In this document: positions 16,850 to 25,596 of the stretch, one piece after another
Position numbering within the stretch: position 1 is the stretch's first letter
Layout of the letters: the number at the start of each line of letters is the position of its first letter
NCBI GenBank assembly: GCA_003605055.1
Contig: QZKP01000018.1
Coordinates: 104,644 to 140,794, forward strand
From: Desulfarculus sp.
Lineage (GTDB): Bacteria; Desulfobacterota; Desulfarculia; Desulfarculales; Desulfarculaceae
Reading direction: 5' to 3'
Length of the DNA: 36,151 nt
The notes under the pieces: generated by a model
The model's database searches: none
What the model saw: only the letters and a program-made list of their open reading frames with translations
Told to the model about the DNA's origin: nothing
Position numbers and translations under genes: made by a program

Positions 16850-16888
16850 CCGTCCGGCGCCGGGGGCCGGCGGCCGAGGGAGCGCAAC

Positions 16889-18340
16889 TTGGGCCTGGCC
16901 TACGTGGTATCCCTGGTGGGTCTTTTGTGCCTGGGCACCGGTCTGACCATGCTGGCCCCCCTGGGGGTGGCCCTGCTTTACTCTGAGCCGGGCTGGAGCG
17001 CCTTTGCCGGCGGGGCCTTCGCGGGCGTGGCCCTGGGGGCCGCCTTATTCTGGCTCTTCCGCGACCCGGCCCAGCGGGAGCTGAACCACCGCCAGGGCAT
17101 GGCCATCGTGGGCATCTCCTGGGCCGCGGCCGGGGCGTTGGGCGGCTTGCCCCTGTACCTCACCGGCGACTTCGCCACCTTCACCGACGCGGTCTTCGAG
17201 TCGGTCTCCGGCTTCACCACCACCGGCGCCAGCGTGCTGACCAACGTGGAGGCCGCCCAGAAGTGCGTGCTGTTCTGGCGGGCCCTGACCCACTGGCTGG
17301 GCGGCATGGGCTTCATCGTGCTCTCGGTGGCCATCCTGCCCTTCGTGGGCGTAGGCGGCATGCAGCTTTTCAAGGCCGAGGTGCCCAGCCCCACCCCGGA
17401 CCGCCTGGCCCCGCGCATCACCGATACGGCCAGCGTGCTGTGGAAGGTGTACGCGGCCATCACCGCGGCCGAGGTGCTCTTGTTGCTGGCCGGCGGCGTG
17501 GACTGGTTCGACGCGGTGTGCCAGTCCTTTGCCACCATGGCCACCGGCGGCTTTTCTACTCGGAACGCCTCCGTGGCCGGCTTTGGCAGCCAATACGTGG
17601 AGGTGGTGGTGACCATCTTCATGATCCTGGCCGGCATGAATTTCACCCTGCACTTCCAGATGTTCTGGCAGCGGCGCTGGGGGGCCTGGTGGCGCAACCA
17701 GGAATGGCGCTTCTACATGGGGCTGTGGGCCGGCTGCGGCCTGGTCATCGCCGCGGGCCTTTATTTCGTCACCGACAGGGGAATATGGGAGTCGCTGCGC
17801 CACGCGGCCTTCCAGTCCGCCACAATCTTGACCACCACCGGCTTCGCCACCGACGACTACTCCCTGTGGCCGCCGCTCAGCCTGGCCCTGCTGGTGGGGC
17901 TGATGTTCGTGGGCGGCTCGGCCGGCTCCACCGGCGGCGGGCCCAAGGTGATGCGGGTGATGGTGGTGCTAAAGCAGGCCCGGGCCGAGTTCCGCCGCCT
18001 GCTGCACCCGCGGGTGGTGGCGCCGGTGCGCCTGGAGGGTCACAGCCTGGAACGGGGCGTGGTCAACTCGGTTTGGGGCTTCATGGGCCTGTACATGGCC
18101 TGCTTTCTGCTGGTGGGCGTGGGCCTGGCCGTCCTGGGCCAGGACCTGGTGACCTCTTTCTCCGCCTCCATCGCCTGTTTGGGCAACATCGGCCCGGGCC
18201 TGGGTTCGGTCGGCCCGGCGGCCCACTACGCCGATTTGCCGATCCTGGGCAAGTGGCTGTTGTCCTTGGCCATGATCGTGGGCCGCCTGGAGGTGTACAC
18301 GGTTCTGATCCTGTTCCTGCCCGAGTTCTGGCGGCGCTGA
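16889..18340 (+). CDS. trkH: Trk potassium channel subunit TrkH
   Basis: A 483-aa inner-membrane pore protein of the TrkH/KtrB superfamily, with four M1-P-M2 repeats. Visible P-loop-like segments are SVSGFTTTGASV, SFATMATGGFSTRN, TILTTTGFATDDY and ACLGNIGPGLGSVG, each with the selectivity-filter glycine, and VGGSAGSTGGGPKVMR is the TrkH-type gating-loop region. The TTG start has GAGGG about 8 nt upstream. With TrkA it imports K+ using the membrane potential. It ends 11 bp before the convergent bioD stop, so no separate terminator fits between them. Confidence 0.95.
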   Translation: MGLAYVVSLVGLLCLGTGLTMLAPLGVALLYSEPGWSAFAGGAFAGVALGAALFWLFRDPAQRELNHRQGMAIVGISWAAAGALGGLPLYLTGDFATFTDAVFESVSGFTTTGASVLTNVEAAQKCVLFWRALTHWLGGMGFIVLSVAILPFVGVGGMQLFKAEVPSPTPDRLAPRITDTASVLWKVYAAITAAEVLLLLAGGVDWFDAVCQSFATMATGGFSTRNASVAGFGSQYVEVVVTIFMILAGMNFTLHFQMFWQRRWGAWWRNQEWRFYMGLWAGCGLVIAAGLYFVTDRGIWESLRHAAFQSATILTTTGFATDDYSLWPPLSLALLVGLMFVGGSAGSTGGGPKVMRVMVVLKQARAEFRRLLHPRVVAPVRLEGHSLERGVVNSVWGFMGLYMACFLLVGVGLAVLGQDLVTSFSASIACLGNIGPGLGSVGPAAHYADLPILGKWLLSLAMIVGRLEVYTVLILFLPEFWRR

Positions 18341-18351
18341 TTCGCTTCTTT

Positions 18352-19080
18352 TCAGCCAGAAACCCCAGCCAGCCGCAAAACAGGCTCCAGGTCCAGGTGC
18401 TCCCGCACGGCCCGGTGCAGGGTCTGCGCGCTGAGCTGCTCCTCTGGCCCCAGGTAGGGCAGGGCGCCCAGAAAGGGCGCGCCGCAGAACTCGCTGACCA
18501 GGGCCGGATTGCCGGCCATGGAGAGGTCGTCGTCCGGTAAGGGGGCCGCGGCCGAGAAGGCAAAGCCCGGCACCGTCAGGCCGCGGCCGCGCAGGGCCTC
18601 AATGGTGAGCAGGGTGTGGTTCACGGTGCCCAGGCCCGGCCGGCCCACCACCAGCACAGGCAGGCCCAGGCCCACGGCCAGGTCCAGGAGGGTGGCGCCG
18701 GGGGCCAGGGGCACCAGCAGCCCGCCCACCCCCTCCAGCACCGTGAAGGCGCGGGCCTGCATGAGCTCTTGGCAGGCGGCCAGCACCGGCCCCATTTCCA
18801 CCGTCACGCCCTCAGCCCGGGCCGCGGCCAGGGGGGCCAGGGGCGCGGCCAGGCAGACCGGGCTGAGTTCAGAGGGCTTCTCGCGCAGGCCGGCCAGGCG
18901 GGCCACCAGGGCCGCGTCCGGGCTCGCCGGGCCCTCGCGCGTGGGCAGGCAGCCCGAGGCAACGGGCTTCAAGTAGCCGGCCTGCACCCCGGCCCGGCGC
19001 AGGGCCAGGGTCAGGCCGGCGCAGACCAGGGTCTTGCCCACGCCGGTGTCCGTGCCCACCACCAGCAGGCCCTTGCTCAC
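18352..19080 (-). CDS. bioD: Dethiobiotin synthetase BioD
   Basis: A 242-aa ATP-dependent dethiobiotin synthetase, which closes the ureido ring of 7,8-diaminopelargonate with CO2 in the third step of biotin assembly. The P-loop is GTDTGVGKT near the N-terminus, LKPVASGC follows, and VLEGVGGLLVPL carries the substrate-binding glycine loop. GTG 19080 is chosen: it overlaps the bioF stop (GTGA), GGGAGG lies upstream, and the family N-terminus starts here. Longer readings add low-complexity sequence inside bioF. It is the last gene of the bio operon and is convergent with trkH. Confidence 0.94.
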   Translation of the reverse strand: MSKGLLVVGTDTGVGKTLVCAGLTLALRRAGVQAGYLKPVASGCLPTREGPASPDAALVARLAGLREKPSELSPVCLAAPLAPLAAARAEGVTVEMGPVLAACQELMQARAFTVLEGVGGLLVPLAPGATLLDLAVGLGLPVLVVGRPGLGTVNHTLLTIEALRGRGLTVPGFAFSAAAPLPDDDLSMAGNPALVSEFCGAPFLGALPYLGPEEQLSAQTLHRAVREHLDLEPVLRLAGVSG

Positions 19081-20261
19081 AGCCCCGCCTCCCGGCAGGC
19101 CGCGGCCAGGGCCCGCGCGGCCAGGTGCATGTCCTCTTCCTCGTGGGCGGCGCTCACGGCCAGGCGCAGGCGGCTGGAGCCCTGGGGCACGGTGGGCGGC
19201 CGGATGGCCGGCGCGAACACCCCCTGTTGCCACAGGGCCTGGGCCAGGGCCAAGGCCCGGTCGGCCGGCCCCACCAGCACTGGCACGATGGGCCCGGACT
19301 CGCTGAGCAGGGTGAGACCCTGCTCAATCAAAAGCCCGCGCAGCAGGGCCGCGAGGCAATGCAGCTTGTCCCGGCGCTGGGGTTCGTCGTCCACCAGTCC
19401 CAGGGCGGCCAGGGCCACCGCGACCTGGGCCGGGGGCGGGGCGGTGGTGAAGATGAAGGAGCGGGCGCCGTTGACCAGGCTCTGTATCACCTCGCGGGCC
19501 CCGGCCGCGAAGCCGCCCAGTCCGCCCAGGGCTTTGCTGAAGGTGCCGATCATCACCGTCTCAGGCGTGGGCTTGAGCCCGCAGTGCTCCAGGCTGCCGC
19601 GGCCGCGCGCGCCCCAGACCCCGGTGCCGTGGGCGTCGTCAATGACCAGCAGGGCCCCCTGGCGCCGGGCCGCGGCCAGGAGCCCGGGCAGGGGGGCCAG
19701 GTCGCCGTCCATGGAGAACACCCCGTCGCTGACCAGGAGCCGCAGGCCGTCGTCCGGGCCCTGGGCCAGCAGCCCTTCGGCCGCTGCCACGTCGCCGTGG
19801 GGGTACACCCGCACCTGGGCCCGGGAGAGCCGGCAGGCGTCGATCAGGCTGGCGTGGTTGAGCTGGTCGCTGACGATGAGATCGCCCGGGCCGGCCAGGC
19901 TGGAGAGCACCCCCAGGTTGGCCATGTAGCCGGTGGGAAAAAGCAGGGCGGCCTCGGCCTCTTTGAAGCGGGCGATGGCCTCCTCCAGGCGCAGGTGCAG
20001 CTCCAGGGTGCCGGAGATGAGCCGGCTGGCTCCGGCGCCAGTGCCGCAGGTGAGGGTGGCCTCCAGGGCGGCCTCGGCCAGGCGGGGGTGGCTGCTCAGG
20101 CCCAGGTAGTCGTTGCTGGCCAGCAAGAGGCAGCGCCGGCCCTGAACCGAGACCCAGCGGCCGTTGGCCGGCCCCACGCAGACCAGGCGCCGGGTCAGGT
20201 GACGTTTCTCATGCTCGGCCGCGCGCCGGGCCAGCAGCTCCAGGGGCGCGGGCCGGCTCAT
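19077..20261 (-). CDS. bioF: 8-amino-7-oxononanoate synthase BioF
   Basis: A 394-aa PLP enzyme of the alpha-oxoamine synthase family that condenses pimeloyl-ACP or -CoA with L-alanine. Features are a NDYLGLSSHP segment, the GTGAGASRLISGT glycine loop, VIDDAHGTGVWG for PLP ring contacts, and the Schiff-base lysine in GTFSKALGGLGG (about residue 240). Length matches the family. Its ATG overlaps the bioA stop (ATGA) and its stop overlaps the bioD start (GTGA), so all three are translationally coupled. No bioC, bioH or bioW is in the window, so the pimeloyl source is encoded elsewhere. Confidence 0.95.
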   Translation of the reverse strand: MSRPAPLELLARRAAEHEKRHLTRRLVCVGPANGRWVSVQGRRCLLLASNDYLGLSSHPRLAEAALEATLTCGTGAGASRLISGTLELHLRLEEAIARFKEAEAALLFPTGYMANLGVLSSLAGPGDLIVSDQLNHASLIDACRLSRAQVRVYPHGDVAAAEGLLAQGPDDGLRLLVSDGVFSMDGDLAPLPGLLAAARRQGALLVIDDAHGTGVWGARGRGSLEHCGLKPTPETVMIGTFSKALGGLGGFAAGAREVIQSLVNGARSFIFTTAPPPAQVAVALAALGLVDDEPQRRDKLHCLAALLRGLLIEQGLTLLSESGPIVPVLVGPADRALALAQALWQQGVFAPAIRPPTVPQGSSRLRLAVSAAHEEEDMHLAARALAAACREAGL

Positions 20262-21616
20262 GCCCGGCCCTCAGTGACCTGGGCGATGGACGCCTCCACC
20301 GCCATTAGCAGGTGCTCCATCTCCTCCGGCGTGCTGGCCAGGGGCGGCATCAGCACCACGGTGTCGCCCAGGGGGCGGATGACCACTCCGCGGCCGCGGG
20401 CGGCCATGATCACCTGGTGGCCCATGCGCAGACCGGGTTCATAAGCCAGGCCGCTGTCCTTGTCCGCGGCCAGCTCTATGCCAACCATGAGCCCCTGCCG
20501 GCGCACCTCGACCACGTGCTCCATCTGGGCGATCCGCTCCAGGCCCCGGGCCAACAGCCCTGACAGGACGGCCACGTGCTCCAGCAGGCGGGTCTCGGCG
20601 AACAGCTCCAGGCTGGCCAGGGCCGCGGCGCAGGCCAGGGGGTTGCCGGTGTAGGTGTGGCCGTGGAAGAAGGTCTTGAACTCCTCGAACTCGCCCAGAA
20701 AGGCCTGATACACGCGCTGGCCGGCCAGGGTGGCGGCCAGGGGCAGCACCCCGCCGGTGAGCCCCTTGCCCAGGCACATGAGGTCCGGACACACGCCCTC
20801 CAGGTCGCAGGCGAACATGGCGCCGGTGCGGCCGAAGCCGGTGGCCACCTCGTCGGCGATCAAGAGCACGTCGTAGCGGCGGCAAATCTGGGCCAGCCGC
20901 GTCAAATAGCCCGGCGGCTGCACGATCATGCCGGCCGCGCCCTGCACCTTGGGCTCCACGATCAGGGCGCAGACCTCGGCGCCGTGCCGGCGCAGGATAG
21001 GCTCCAGGGCCTGGGCGCAGGCCAGATCGCAGGAGGGGTGGCTCAGCCCCAGGCCGCAGAGGCGGCAGTGGGGCTGGGGCAGGCGATCCACGTCGAACAG
21101 GAGGGGGCCGTACACCTGGTGGAACAAGGGCATGCCGCCCACGCTCACCGCGCCGAGGGTGTCGCCGTGGTAGGCGCCCTCCAGGGCCAGGAAGCGCTTT
21201 TTCTCCGGCCGGCCGCTCTGCTGCCAGAACTGGAAGGCCATCTTCAGGGCGATCTCCACGGCCGTGGAGCCGCACTCGGAATAAAAGACCTTGTCCAGGT
21301 CGACCGGGACCAGCCGAGCCAGCTCCGCGGCCAGACGCGCCGCACCGGGGTGGGTCAGGCCCAGCAGGGTGGAGTGGTCCAGGAGCGCCAGTTGCTCGGC
21401 TATAGCCCGGTTAATGCGCGGGTGGTTGTGGCCGTGCACCGTCACCCACAGGGAGGAGCAGCCATCGAGGTAGCGGCGTCCCTGGCTGTCAATGAGCCAG
21501 TTGCCTTCACCCCGCTCGATGACCAGGGGCGGCTCGCCCGGCCAGAGCTTCATCTGGGTGAAGGGGTGCCAGAGGTGGGCCAGGTCCTGGCCTATGATCT
21601 CCTGGGTTGTGGGCAT
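20258..21616 (-). CDS. bioA: Adenosylmethionine-8-amino-7-oxononanoate aminotransferase BioA
   Basis: A 452-aa class III PLP aminotransferase that makes 7,8-diaminopelargonate with SAM as amino donor. It starts at ATG 21616 with the family-typical LAHLWHPFTQM and continues with LDGCSSLWVTVHGHNHP. LIADEVATGFGRTGAMFA (around residues 250-265) and the Schiff-base lysine in LGKGLTGGVLPLA follow, then HTYTGNPLACAAALASLEL. The Trp of the WHPFTQ region and the CSSLW segment favour BioA over other class III enzymes. It lies 5 nt after bioB and overlaps bioF by 4 nt. No clear ribosome site was seen, so translation is probably coupled to bioB. Confidence 0.94.
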   Translation of the reverse strand: MPTTQEIIGQDLAHLWHPFTQMKLWPGEPPLVIERGEGNWLIDSQGRRYLDGCSSLWVTVHGHNHPRINRAIAEQLALLDHSTLLGLTHPGAARLAAELARLVPVDLDKVFYSECGSTAVEIALKMAFQFWQQSGRPEKKRFLALEGAYHGDTLGAVSVGGMPLFHQVYGPLLFDVDRLPQPHCRLCGLGLSHPSCDLACAQALEPILRRHGAEVCALIVEPKVQGAAGMIVQPPGYLTRLAQICRRYDVLLIADEVATGFGRTGAMFACDLEGVCPDLMCLGKGLTGGVLPLAATLAGQRVYQAFLGEFEEFKTFFHGHTYTGNPLACAAALASLELFAETRLLEHVAVLSGLLARGLERIAQMEHVVEVRRQGLMVGIELAADKDSGLAYEPGLRMGHQVIMAARGRGVVIRPLGDTVVLMPPLASTPEEMEHLLMAVEASIAQVTEGRA

Positions 21617-21621
21617 GGCGC

Positions 21622-22632
21622 TTAGCTGGCGGCCACCGCAGCGGCCGGCCGCAGGCCCAGGGCCCGCAGGTCCTCCAGGTCCTCGCTGGCCTGGCGTCCC
21701 TGGGTGGTGAGGTAGTCTCCCACCATGGTGGCGCTGCTGCCGGCCAGGTACATCAGGGGTGAGAGGCGGCCCAGCACCTGCAAGCGGCCGCCGCAGGTGC
21801 GCAGGTGGGCCCGGGGCACGAACATGCGGAACACGGCCACCGCGGCCAGGGCCTGCAGGGGCGTGAGCAGGGGCAGGTGCTCCAGGGGCGTGCCCGGGAT
21901 GGGGTTCAGGAAGTTCAGGGGCAGGCTGTCGGGCTCCAGGGCGGCGATGGCCGCGGCCAGCTCCACGCGCTGGGCCAGGCTTTCGCCCAGGCCCACGATG
22001 CCGCCGCAGCATATCTCCAGGCCCGCCTCGCGGGCGTTGCGCACCGTCCGCACGCGCTCCTCCAGGGAGTGCGTGCTGCATATCTTGGGATAAAAGCTGG
22101 GGGCGGCCTCCAAGTTGTGGTGGTAGCGCACCAGGCCGGCGTCGGCCAGGCGGCGGGCCTGCTCCGGGGCCAGCAGGCCCAGGCTGGCGCAAGGCGACAC
22201 CCGGCCCTCCTGGCGCAGCCGCTCCACGGCCCGGCAGATATCGTCCAGGGCCTGCCCCTGGGCGCAGCCCCGGCCGCTGGTGACGATGCCGAAGCGTCGG
22301 GCCCCGGCCGCGGCCGCGGCCCGGCCCCGGGCCACGATTTCCCCGGCGCCCAGAAGGGGGTACACCTCGGCCTGGGTCTTATAATGGGCGCTCTGGGCGC
22401 AGAAGGCGCAGTCCTCGGAGCAGCGGCCGGAGCGGGCGTTGACGATGGCGCAGAACTCCACCTCGTCGCCCTGGTGGGCCCGGCGCAGCAGGCTGCCCGC
22501 CTCCAGCAGGGCCGCGAGCTGGTCCAGGCCCTGGGGCTCCAGCCAGAGCGCGGCCTGCTCCGGGTCGGGCCGCTGGCCCCGCAAAGCCGCCTGGGCCGCC
22601 TGCCGTACTTGCTGAGTGAAATCGTCGGCCAT
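21622..22632 (-). CDS. bioB: Biotin synthase BioB
   Basis: A 336-aa radical SAM enzyme that inserts sulfur into dethiobiotin. The [4Fe-4S] motif C-x3-C-x2-C is CSEDCAFC (Cys71, 75 and 78), and further family features include the CASLGLL-type strand, YHHNLEAAPSFYP, an ETCCGGIVG-like LEICCGGIVGLGES segment and LNFLNPIPGTPLE. ATG 22632 is preferred over TTG 22641 because an AGAAAGG ribosome site is correctly spaced for the former and directly abuts the latter. It is the first gene of the bio operon; the palindromic BirA-type operator ends right at its start codon. Confidence 0.96.
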   Translation of the reverse strand: MADDFTQQVRQAAQAALRGQRPDPEQAALWLEPQGLDQLAALLEAGSLLRRAHQGDEVEFCAIVNARSGRCSEDCAFCAQSAHYKTQAEVYPLLGAGEIVARGRAAAAAGARRFGIVTSGRGCAQGQALDDICRAVERLRQEGRVSPCASLGLLAPEQARRLADAGLVRYHHNLEAAPSFYPKICSTHSLEERVRTVRNAREAGLEICCGGIVGLGESLAQRVELAAAIAALEPDSLPLNFLNPIPGTPLEHLPLLTPLQALAAVAVFRMFVPRAHLRTCGGRLQVLGRLSPLMYLAGSSATMVGDYLTTQGRQASEDLEDLRALGLRPAAAVAAS

Positions 22633-22666
22633 TATTGTCAACCTTTCTGAAAAACGGTTGACAATA
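22633..22666. promoter_or_regulatory. BirA-type operator upstream of bioB
   Basis: Perfect 11-bp inverted arms TATTGTCAACC (22633-22643) and GGTTGACAATA (22656-22666) are separated by 12 nt. The TTGTnAACC / GGTTnACAA arms are those of the BirA biotin-repressor box. The site overlaps the -10 element and start region of the bioB promoter, so binding would block initiation. A BirA with a DNA-binding domain is encoded about 2 kb upstream. Confidence 0.88.
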
Positions 22667-22691
22667 TAGCAGCCCGCGGCAGCCTTGGCAA
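22663..22691 (-). promoter_or_regulatory. bioBAFD promoter
   Basis: Reading the minus strand, TTGCCA (22691-22686) and TATATT (22668-22663) are separated by 17 bp. The predicted start, near 22657, lies inside the BirA-type palindrome. Confidence 0.75.
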
Positions 22692-22725
22692 TAGGGGAGT
22701 GGAGCAGGGGGGAGGGGGTGAGAGG

Positions 22726-24606
22726 CTAGCGGCCCAGCAGGCGGCGGAGGCCGGCGCGCAGGCCGGTCTTGGCCCGGCCGCTGGTCAGCGCCACCCGGCA
22801 GAGGGCCACGCCCAGGACGCGCTCGTCAGCGCTGTCGCCCTCGCGGGTCGGGGACCAGCCGGCCTCGAGCTGGATGCTCACCGGCAGCCGGCCCTGCCGG
22901 AGTTCCGGCGGCAGGCCAAAGGAAAGGGCGTGCCACTCCTGGTCGCTCAGGGCCAAGGGGCCCAGCTCGCGGCCGGCGGCCAGCACCCGGCCGGCCAGGG
23001 GCCGCTGGGCCAGGCCGGGCCGCTGGGTGAGCAGGGTCAGCTCCAGGCGCTCCTGGCCCTGGGGCCAGAGCACCAGCTCGGCCCGGGACTTGGACCAGCG
23101 CATTGGCCGGTCCCAGTGCTCCGGGCCGTGCCAGCCGGCCTGCAATATGAACGAGTCCTCGGGTCCGCCCACCGCGTAGGAGGCCCGGCCGCGGCCCTGG
23201 CGCAGCACCGCCTCCAGGCCTTCTTCCCGGCAGCGGGCCAGGAGCTCGGCCAGGCCGGGCCGGCCGTCAAAGGCCCCCCGGGCCAGGCGCACCATGAACC
23301 AGAGCAGGTCCGCGTCCCACTGGGGCGAGCACAGGCTGGGGCAGAAGGCGTTGGCAAAGGGCAGCTCGGCCTCGCCCAACAGCAGCAGGCCCTGCTCTTG
23401 GGCCTGGGCCAAGAGGTCGGTGCCGGGGTAGGGCGTGGCCATGAAGAAATCGGCCCCGCTCAGGCCCAGGGCCTTCAGCTCCAGGGCGAAGCCGATGCTG
23501 GTGAGCATCTCCGCCGGGCTTTCCTCCGGGAAGCCCAGCACGAAGAAGGCCGCGGTGGGCAGACCCAACTCCGAGGCCTGGGCCACTACTTCCCTGGTCT
23601 TGGCCAGGTCCAGCTTCTTGCGCACCACCTCGCGGTTCACCCGCGGGTGACCCGACTCCACGGCCACCTTGACCTGGCTGAAGCCGGCCCGCTTCATCAG
23701 GCTCAGCAGCCGGCGGTCCAGGCGGTCGCCGCGCAGGCCGTTGGGCGTGGCCCATCTGAAACGCAGGCCCTGGTCGATCACCCCCTGCAATATGGCCGCG
23801 GCCCGCTCCAGGTCCAGGCTGAAGTTGTCGTCTTCCAGGCTGATGGTGTCCAGGCCCAGGCGGGCCAGCTCCCTCAGCTCGGCCAGCACGTTCTCTGGGC
23901 TGCGGGCCCGCCAGCGCCGGCCCCAGACCGTGTGCGTGGAGCAGAACACGCAGTGGAAGGGGCAGCCCCGGCTGGTGACCAGGCTGGTCCAGCGGCCCAG
24001 GCCCGCCCGGCCCGAGCGCTGCCAATAGGCCGGCAGGTCCAGCAGGTCCCGGGCGGGCAGGGGCAGATCGTCCAGGTCCTTGATCCAGTGGCGTTTGGGG
24101 TTGAGCATCGGCTGGCCGTCTTGGCGATAGGCCAGGCCGTCTATCTCAGCCAGGGCCGCGCCGGCCAGGTAGGCGCAAAAGCTCTCCTCGGCCTCGCCCA
24201 GGAACACCGCGTCCACCGCCGGCTCGGCCAGCACCTGCGCGGGCAAGGACGAGGCGTGGGCCCCGCCCACCACCACCTGCGCGCCGCGGTCCCAGGCCTT
24301 GACCTCCCGGGCCAGCTCGGCCACCACCGGCGCCAGCAGGGTGAAGGGCGCGGAGACGCCCACCACCTGCGGCCGTTGCTCCTCCAGCCAGGGCAACAGG
24401 GCCCGGGGCTCCTGGGCCTGGCGCAGGTAAAGGTCGGCCAGGGCCACCGCGTGGCCGGCCGTGCGGGCGGCGGCGGCCAGGTAGCACAGCCCCAGGGGCT
24501 GGGAAAATTCGGGCGGATCGTCGGCGATCAGGGGGTGGGCCGGCAGATAGGGCTGCACCAGCAGCACCCGCCGGGGCTCGGCCGCCGGGACCAACCACCC
24601 GCTCAC
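22726..24606 (-). CDS. B12-binding-domain radical SAM protein, function unknown
   Basis: A 626-aa protein. Residues ~12-150 form a cobalamin-binding-type Rossmann domain (VLLVQPYLPAHP, PQVVGVSAPFTL, AQVVVGGAHASSLP, VDAVFLGEAEESF). It lacks an obvious D-x-H-x-x-G motif, as in the BchE/HpnJ group. The radical SAM core follows, with C-x3-C-x2-C at Cys215, 219 and 222 (RGCPFHCVFC), then ISLEDDNFSLD and FFVLGFPEES. The last ~130 residues look like an added beta-sandwich domain with RVLGVALCRVAL. GTG 24606 overlaps the birA stop (GTGA), so it is coupled to birA. Family members do methyl transfers, ring formations or other radical chemistry; the substrate is unknown. Nothing links it to known biotin or thiamine steps. 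Confidence 0.85.
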   Translation of the reverse strand: MSGWLVPAAEPRRVLLVQPYLPAHPLIADDPPEFSQPLGLCYLAAAARTAGHAVALADLYLRQAQEPRALLPWLEEQRPQVVGVSAPFTLLAPVVAELAREVKAWDRGAQVVVGGAHASSLPAQVLAEPAVDAVFLGEAEESFCAYLAGAALAEIDGLAYRQDGQPMLNPKRHWIKDLDDLPLPARDLLDLPAYWQRSGRAGLGRWTSLVTSRGCPFHCVFCSTHTVWGRRWRARSPENVLAELRELARLGLDTISLEDDNFSLDLERAAAILQGVIDQGLRFRWATPNGLRGDRLDRRLLSLMKRAGFSQVKVAVESGHPRVNREVVRKKLDLAKTREVVAQASELGLPTAAFFVLGFPEESPAEMLTSIGFALELKALGLSGADFFMATPYPGTDLLAQAQEQGLLLLGEAELPFANAFCPSLCSPQWDADLLWFMVRLARGAFDGRPGLAELLARCREEGLEAVLRQGRGRASYAVGGPEDSFILQAGWHGPEHWDRPMRWSKSRAELVLWPQGQERLELTLLTQRPGLAQRPLAGRVLAAGRELGPLALSDQEWHALSFGLPPELRQGRLPVSIQLEAGWSPTREGDSADERVLGVALCRVALTSGRAKTGLRAGLRRLLGR

Positions 24607-25595
24607 GACCGGCCCTCCCAGGCCAACAGGCTCACGTCGCCGTGGTGGATGGCCACGGTTCGGCCGCCTTCCTGAAGCAGCAGGGCGCCGTCGGCCGCAA
24701 ATCCCGTGGCTAGGCCGCTGCGCACCTGATCGCCCTCGCGCACCCGCACCTGGAGGCCCAACAGGAGCGAGCGGCGCTCGTACTCCCTGCGCAGCTCCTG
24801 GTGCTGGCCGGCCAGGAACTGGCGGTACAGGGCCGTGGCCTCCTCCAGGATGAAGGCCAAAAGCGGCGCCCGGTCCCAGGCGTGGCCGCTGGCCATTTTC
24901 AGCGAGGCGGCCGGCTGGTCCAGGCCTTTCAAATGCCGGCGGTCCAGGTTCACGTTCAGCCCCACGCCCAGCACCACGTGATCCACGGCCTCGGCCCGGC
25001 TGGTGAATTCGGTGAGGATGCCGGCCAGCTTGCGGCCGTCCAGGTACAGGTCGTTGGGCCACTTGATGCCCGGCGTGAGGCCGCAGTGGCGCTCCAGGGC
25101 CCGGCACAGGGCTAGGCTCATGAGGTTGTTGAGCGCGAACACCTCTTGCAGACCCAGGCGGGGCCGCAGGATCAGGGAGAACAACAGGCAGGTCTGGGGC
25201 GGGGCCAGCCAGCGCCGGTTCAGGCGGCCGCGGCCCGCGCTCTGGTGCTCGGCCACCAGGCAGGCGCCGTGGGGCGCGCCGGCCTCGGCCCGGCGGCGGG
25301 CCTCCAGGTTGGTGCTGTCGATCTCGTCGAAGTGATACAGGGGCCGGCCCAAAGAGTCCGGACTCAGGCGGGCCTCCACCCGGGCGGGCAGCACCAGGGG
25401 CGGCTCTTGGATCAGGCGGTAGCCCCGGCGGGGCGCGGCCTGGATCACAAACCCCTGCTCGCGCAGGACGGCCACGGCTTTGGCCACCGCCGCCCGGGTG
25501 CAGCCCAGGGCCTGGGCCATGTCCTGGCCCGAGCGCTCGCCCAGGCCGGCCAGCAGCAGGCCCAGCACCTGGCCTCCCCGGCTGGAGGCGGCCAT
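24603..25595 (-). CDS. birA: Bifunctional biotin-[acetyl-CoA carboxylase] ligase / biotin operon repressor BirA
   Basis: A 330-aa protein. An N-terminal winged helix (residues ~1-62; QDMAQALGCTRAAVAKAVAVLREQGF) makes it the repressor-type BirA. The catalytic domain has STNLEARR, the biotinyl-AMP loop GRGRLNRRW (121-129) and KWPNDLYLDGRKLAGIL (178-194), and a small C-terminal beta domain follows. It charges biotin to biotinyl-AMP, biotinylates carboxylase carrier domains and, when these are saturated, dimerises on the bio operator. The operator is present before bioB. It lies 1 nt after the HAD gene, within the operon that begins at the TPP riboswitch, and not with the bio genes it should control. 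Confidence 0.95.
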   Translation of the reverse strand: MAASSRGGQVLGLLLAGLGERSGQDMAQALGCTRAAVAKAVAVLREQGFVIQAAPRRGYRLIQEPPLVLPARVEARLSPDSLGRPLYHFDEIDSTNLEARRRAEAGAPHGACLVAEHQSAGRGRLNRRWLAPPQTCLLFSLILRPRLGLQEVFALNNLMSLALCRALERHCGLTPGIKWPNDLYLDGRKLAGILTEFTSRAEAVDHVVLGVGLNVNLDRRHLKGLDQPAASLKMASGHAWDRAPLLAFILEEATALYRQFLAGQHQELRREYERRSLLLGLQVRVREGDQVRSGLATGFAADGALLLQEGGRTVAIHHGDVSLLAWEGRS

Positions 25596-25596
25596 C

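Noticed and set aside
21617..22192. N-terminal extension of BioA across bioB
   Set aside because: Antisense-like composition in another frame of bioB; BioA homology begins at ATG 21616.
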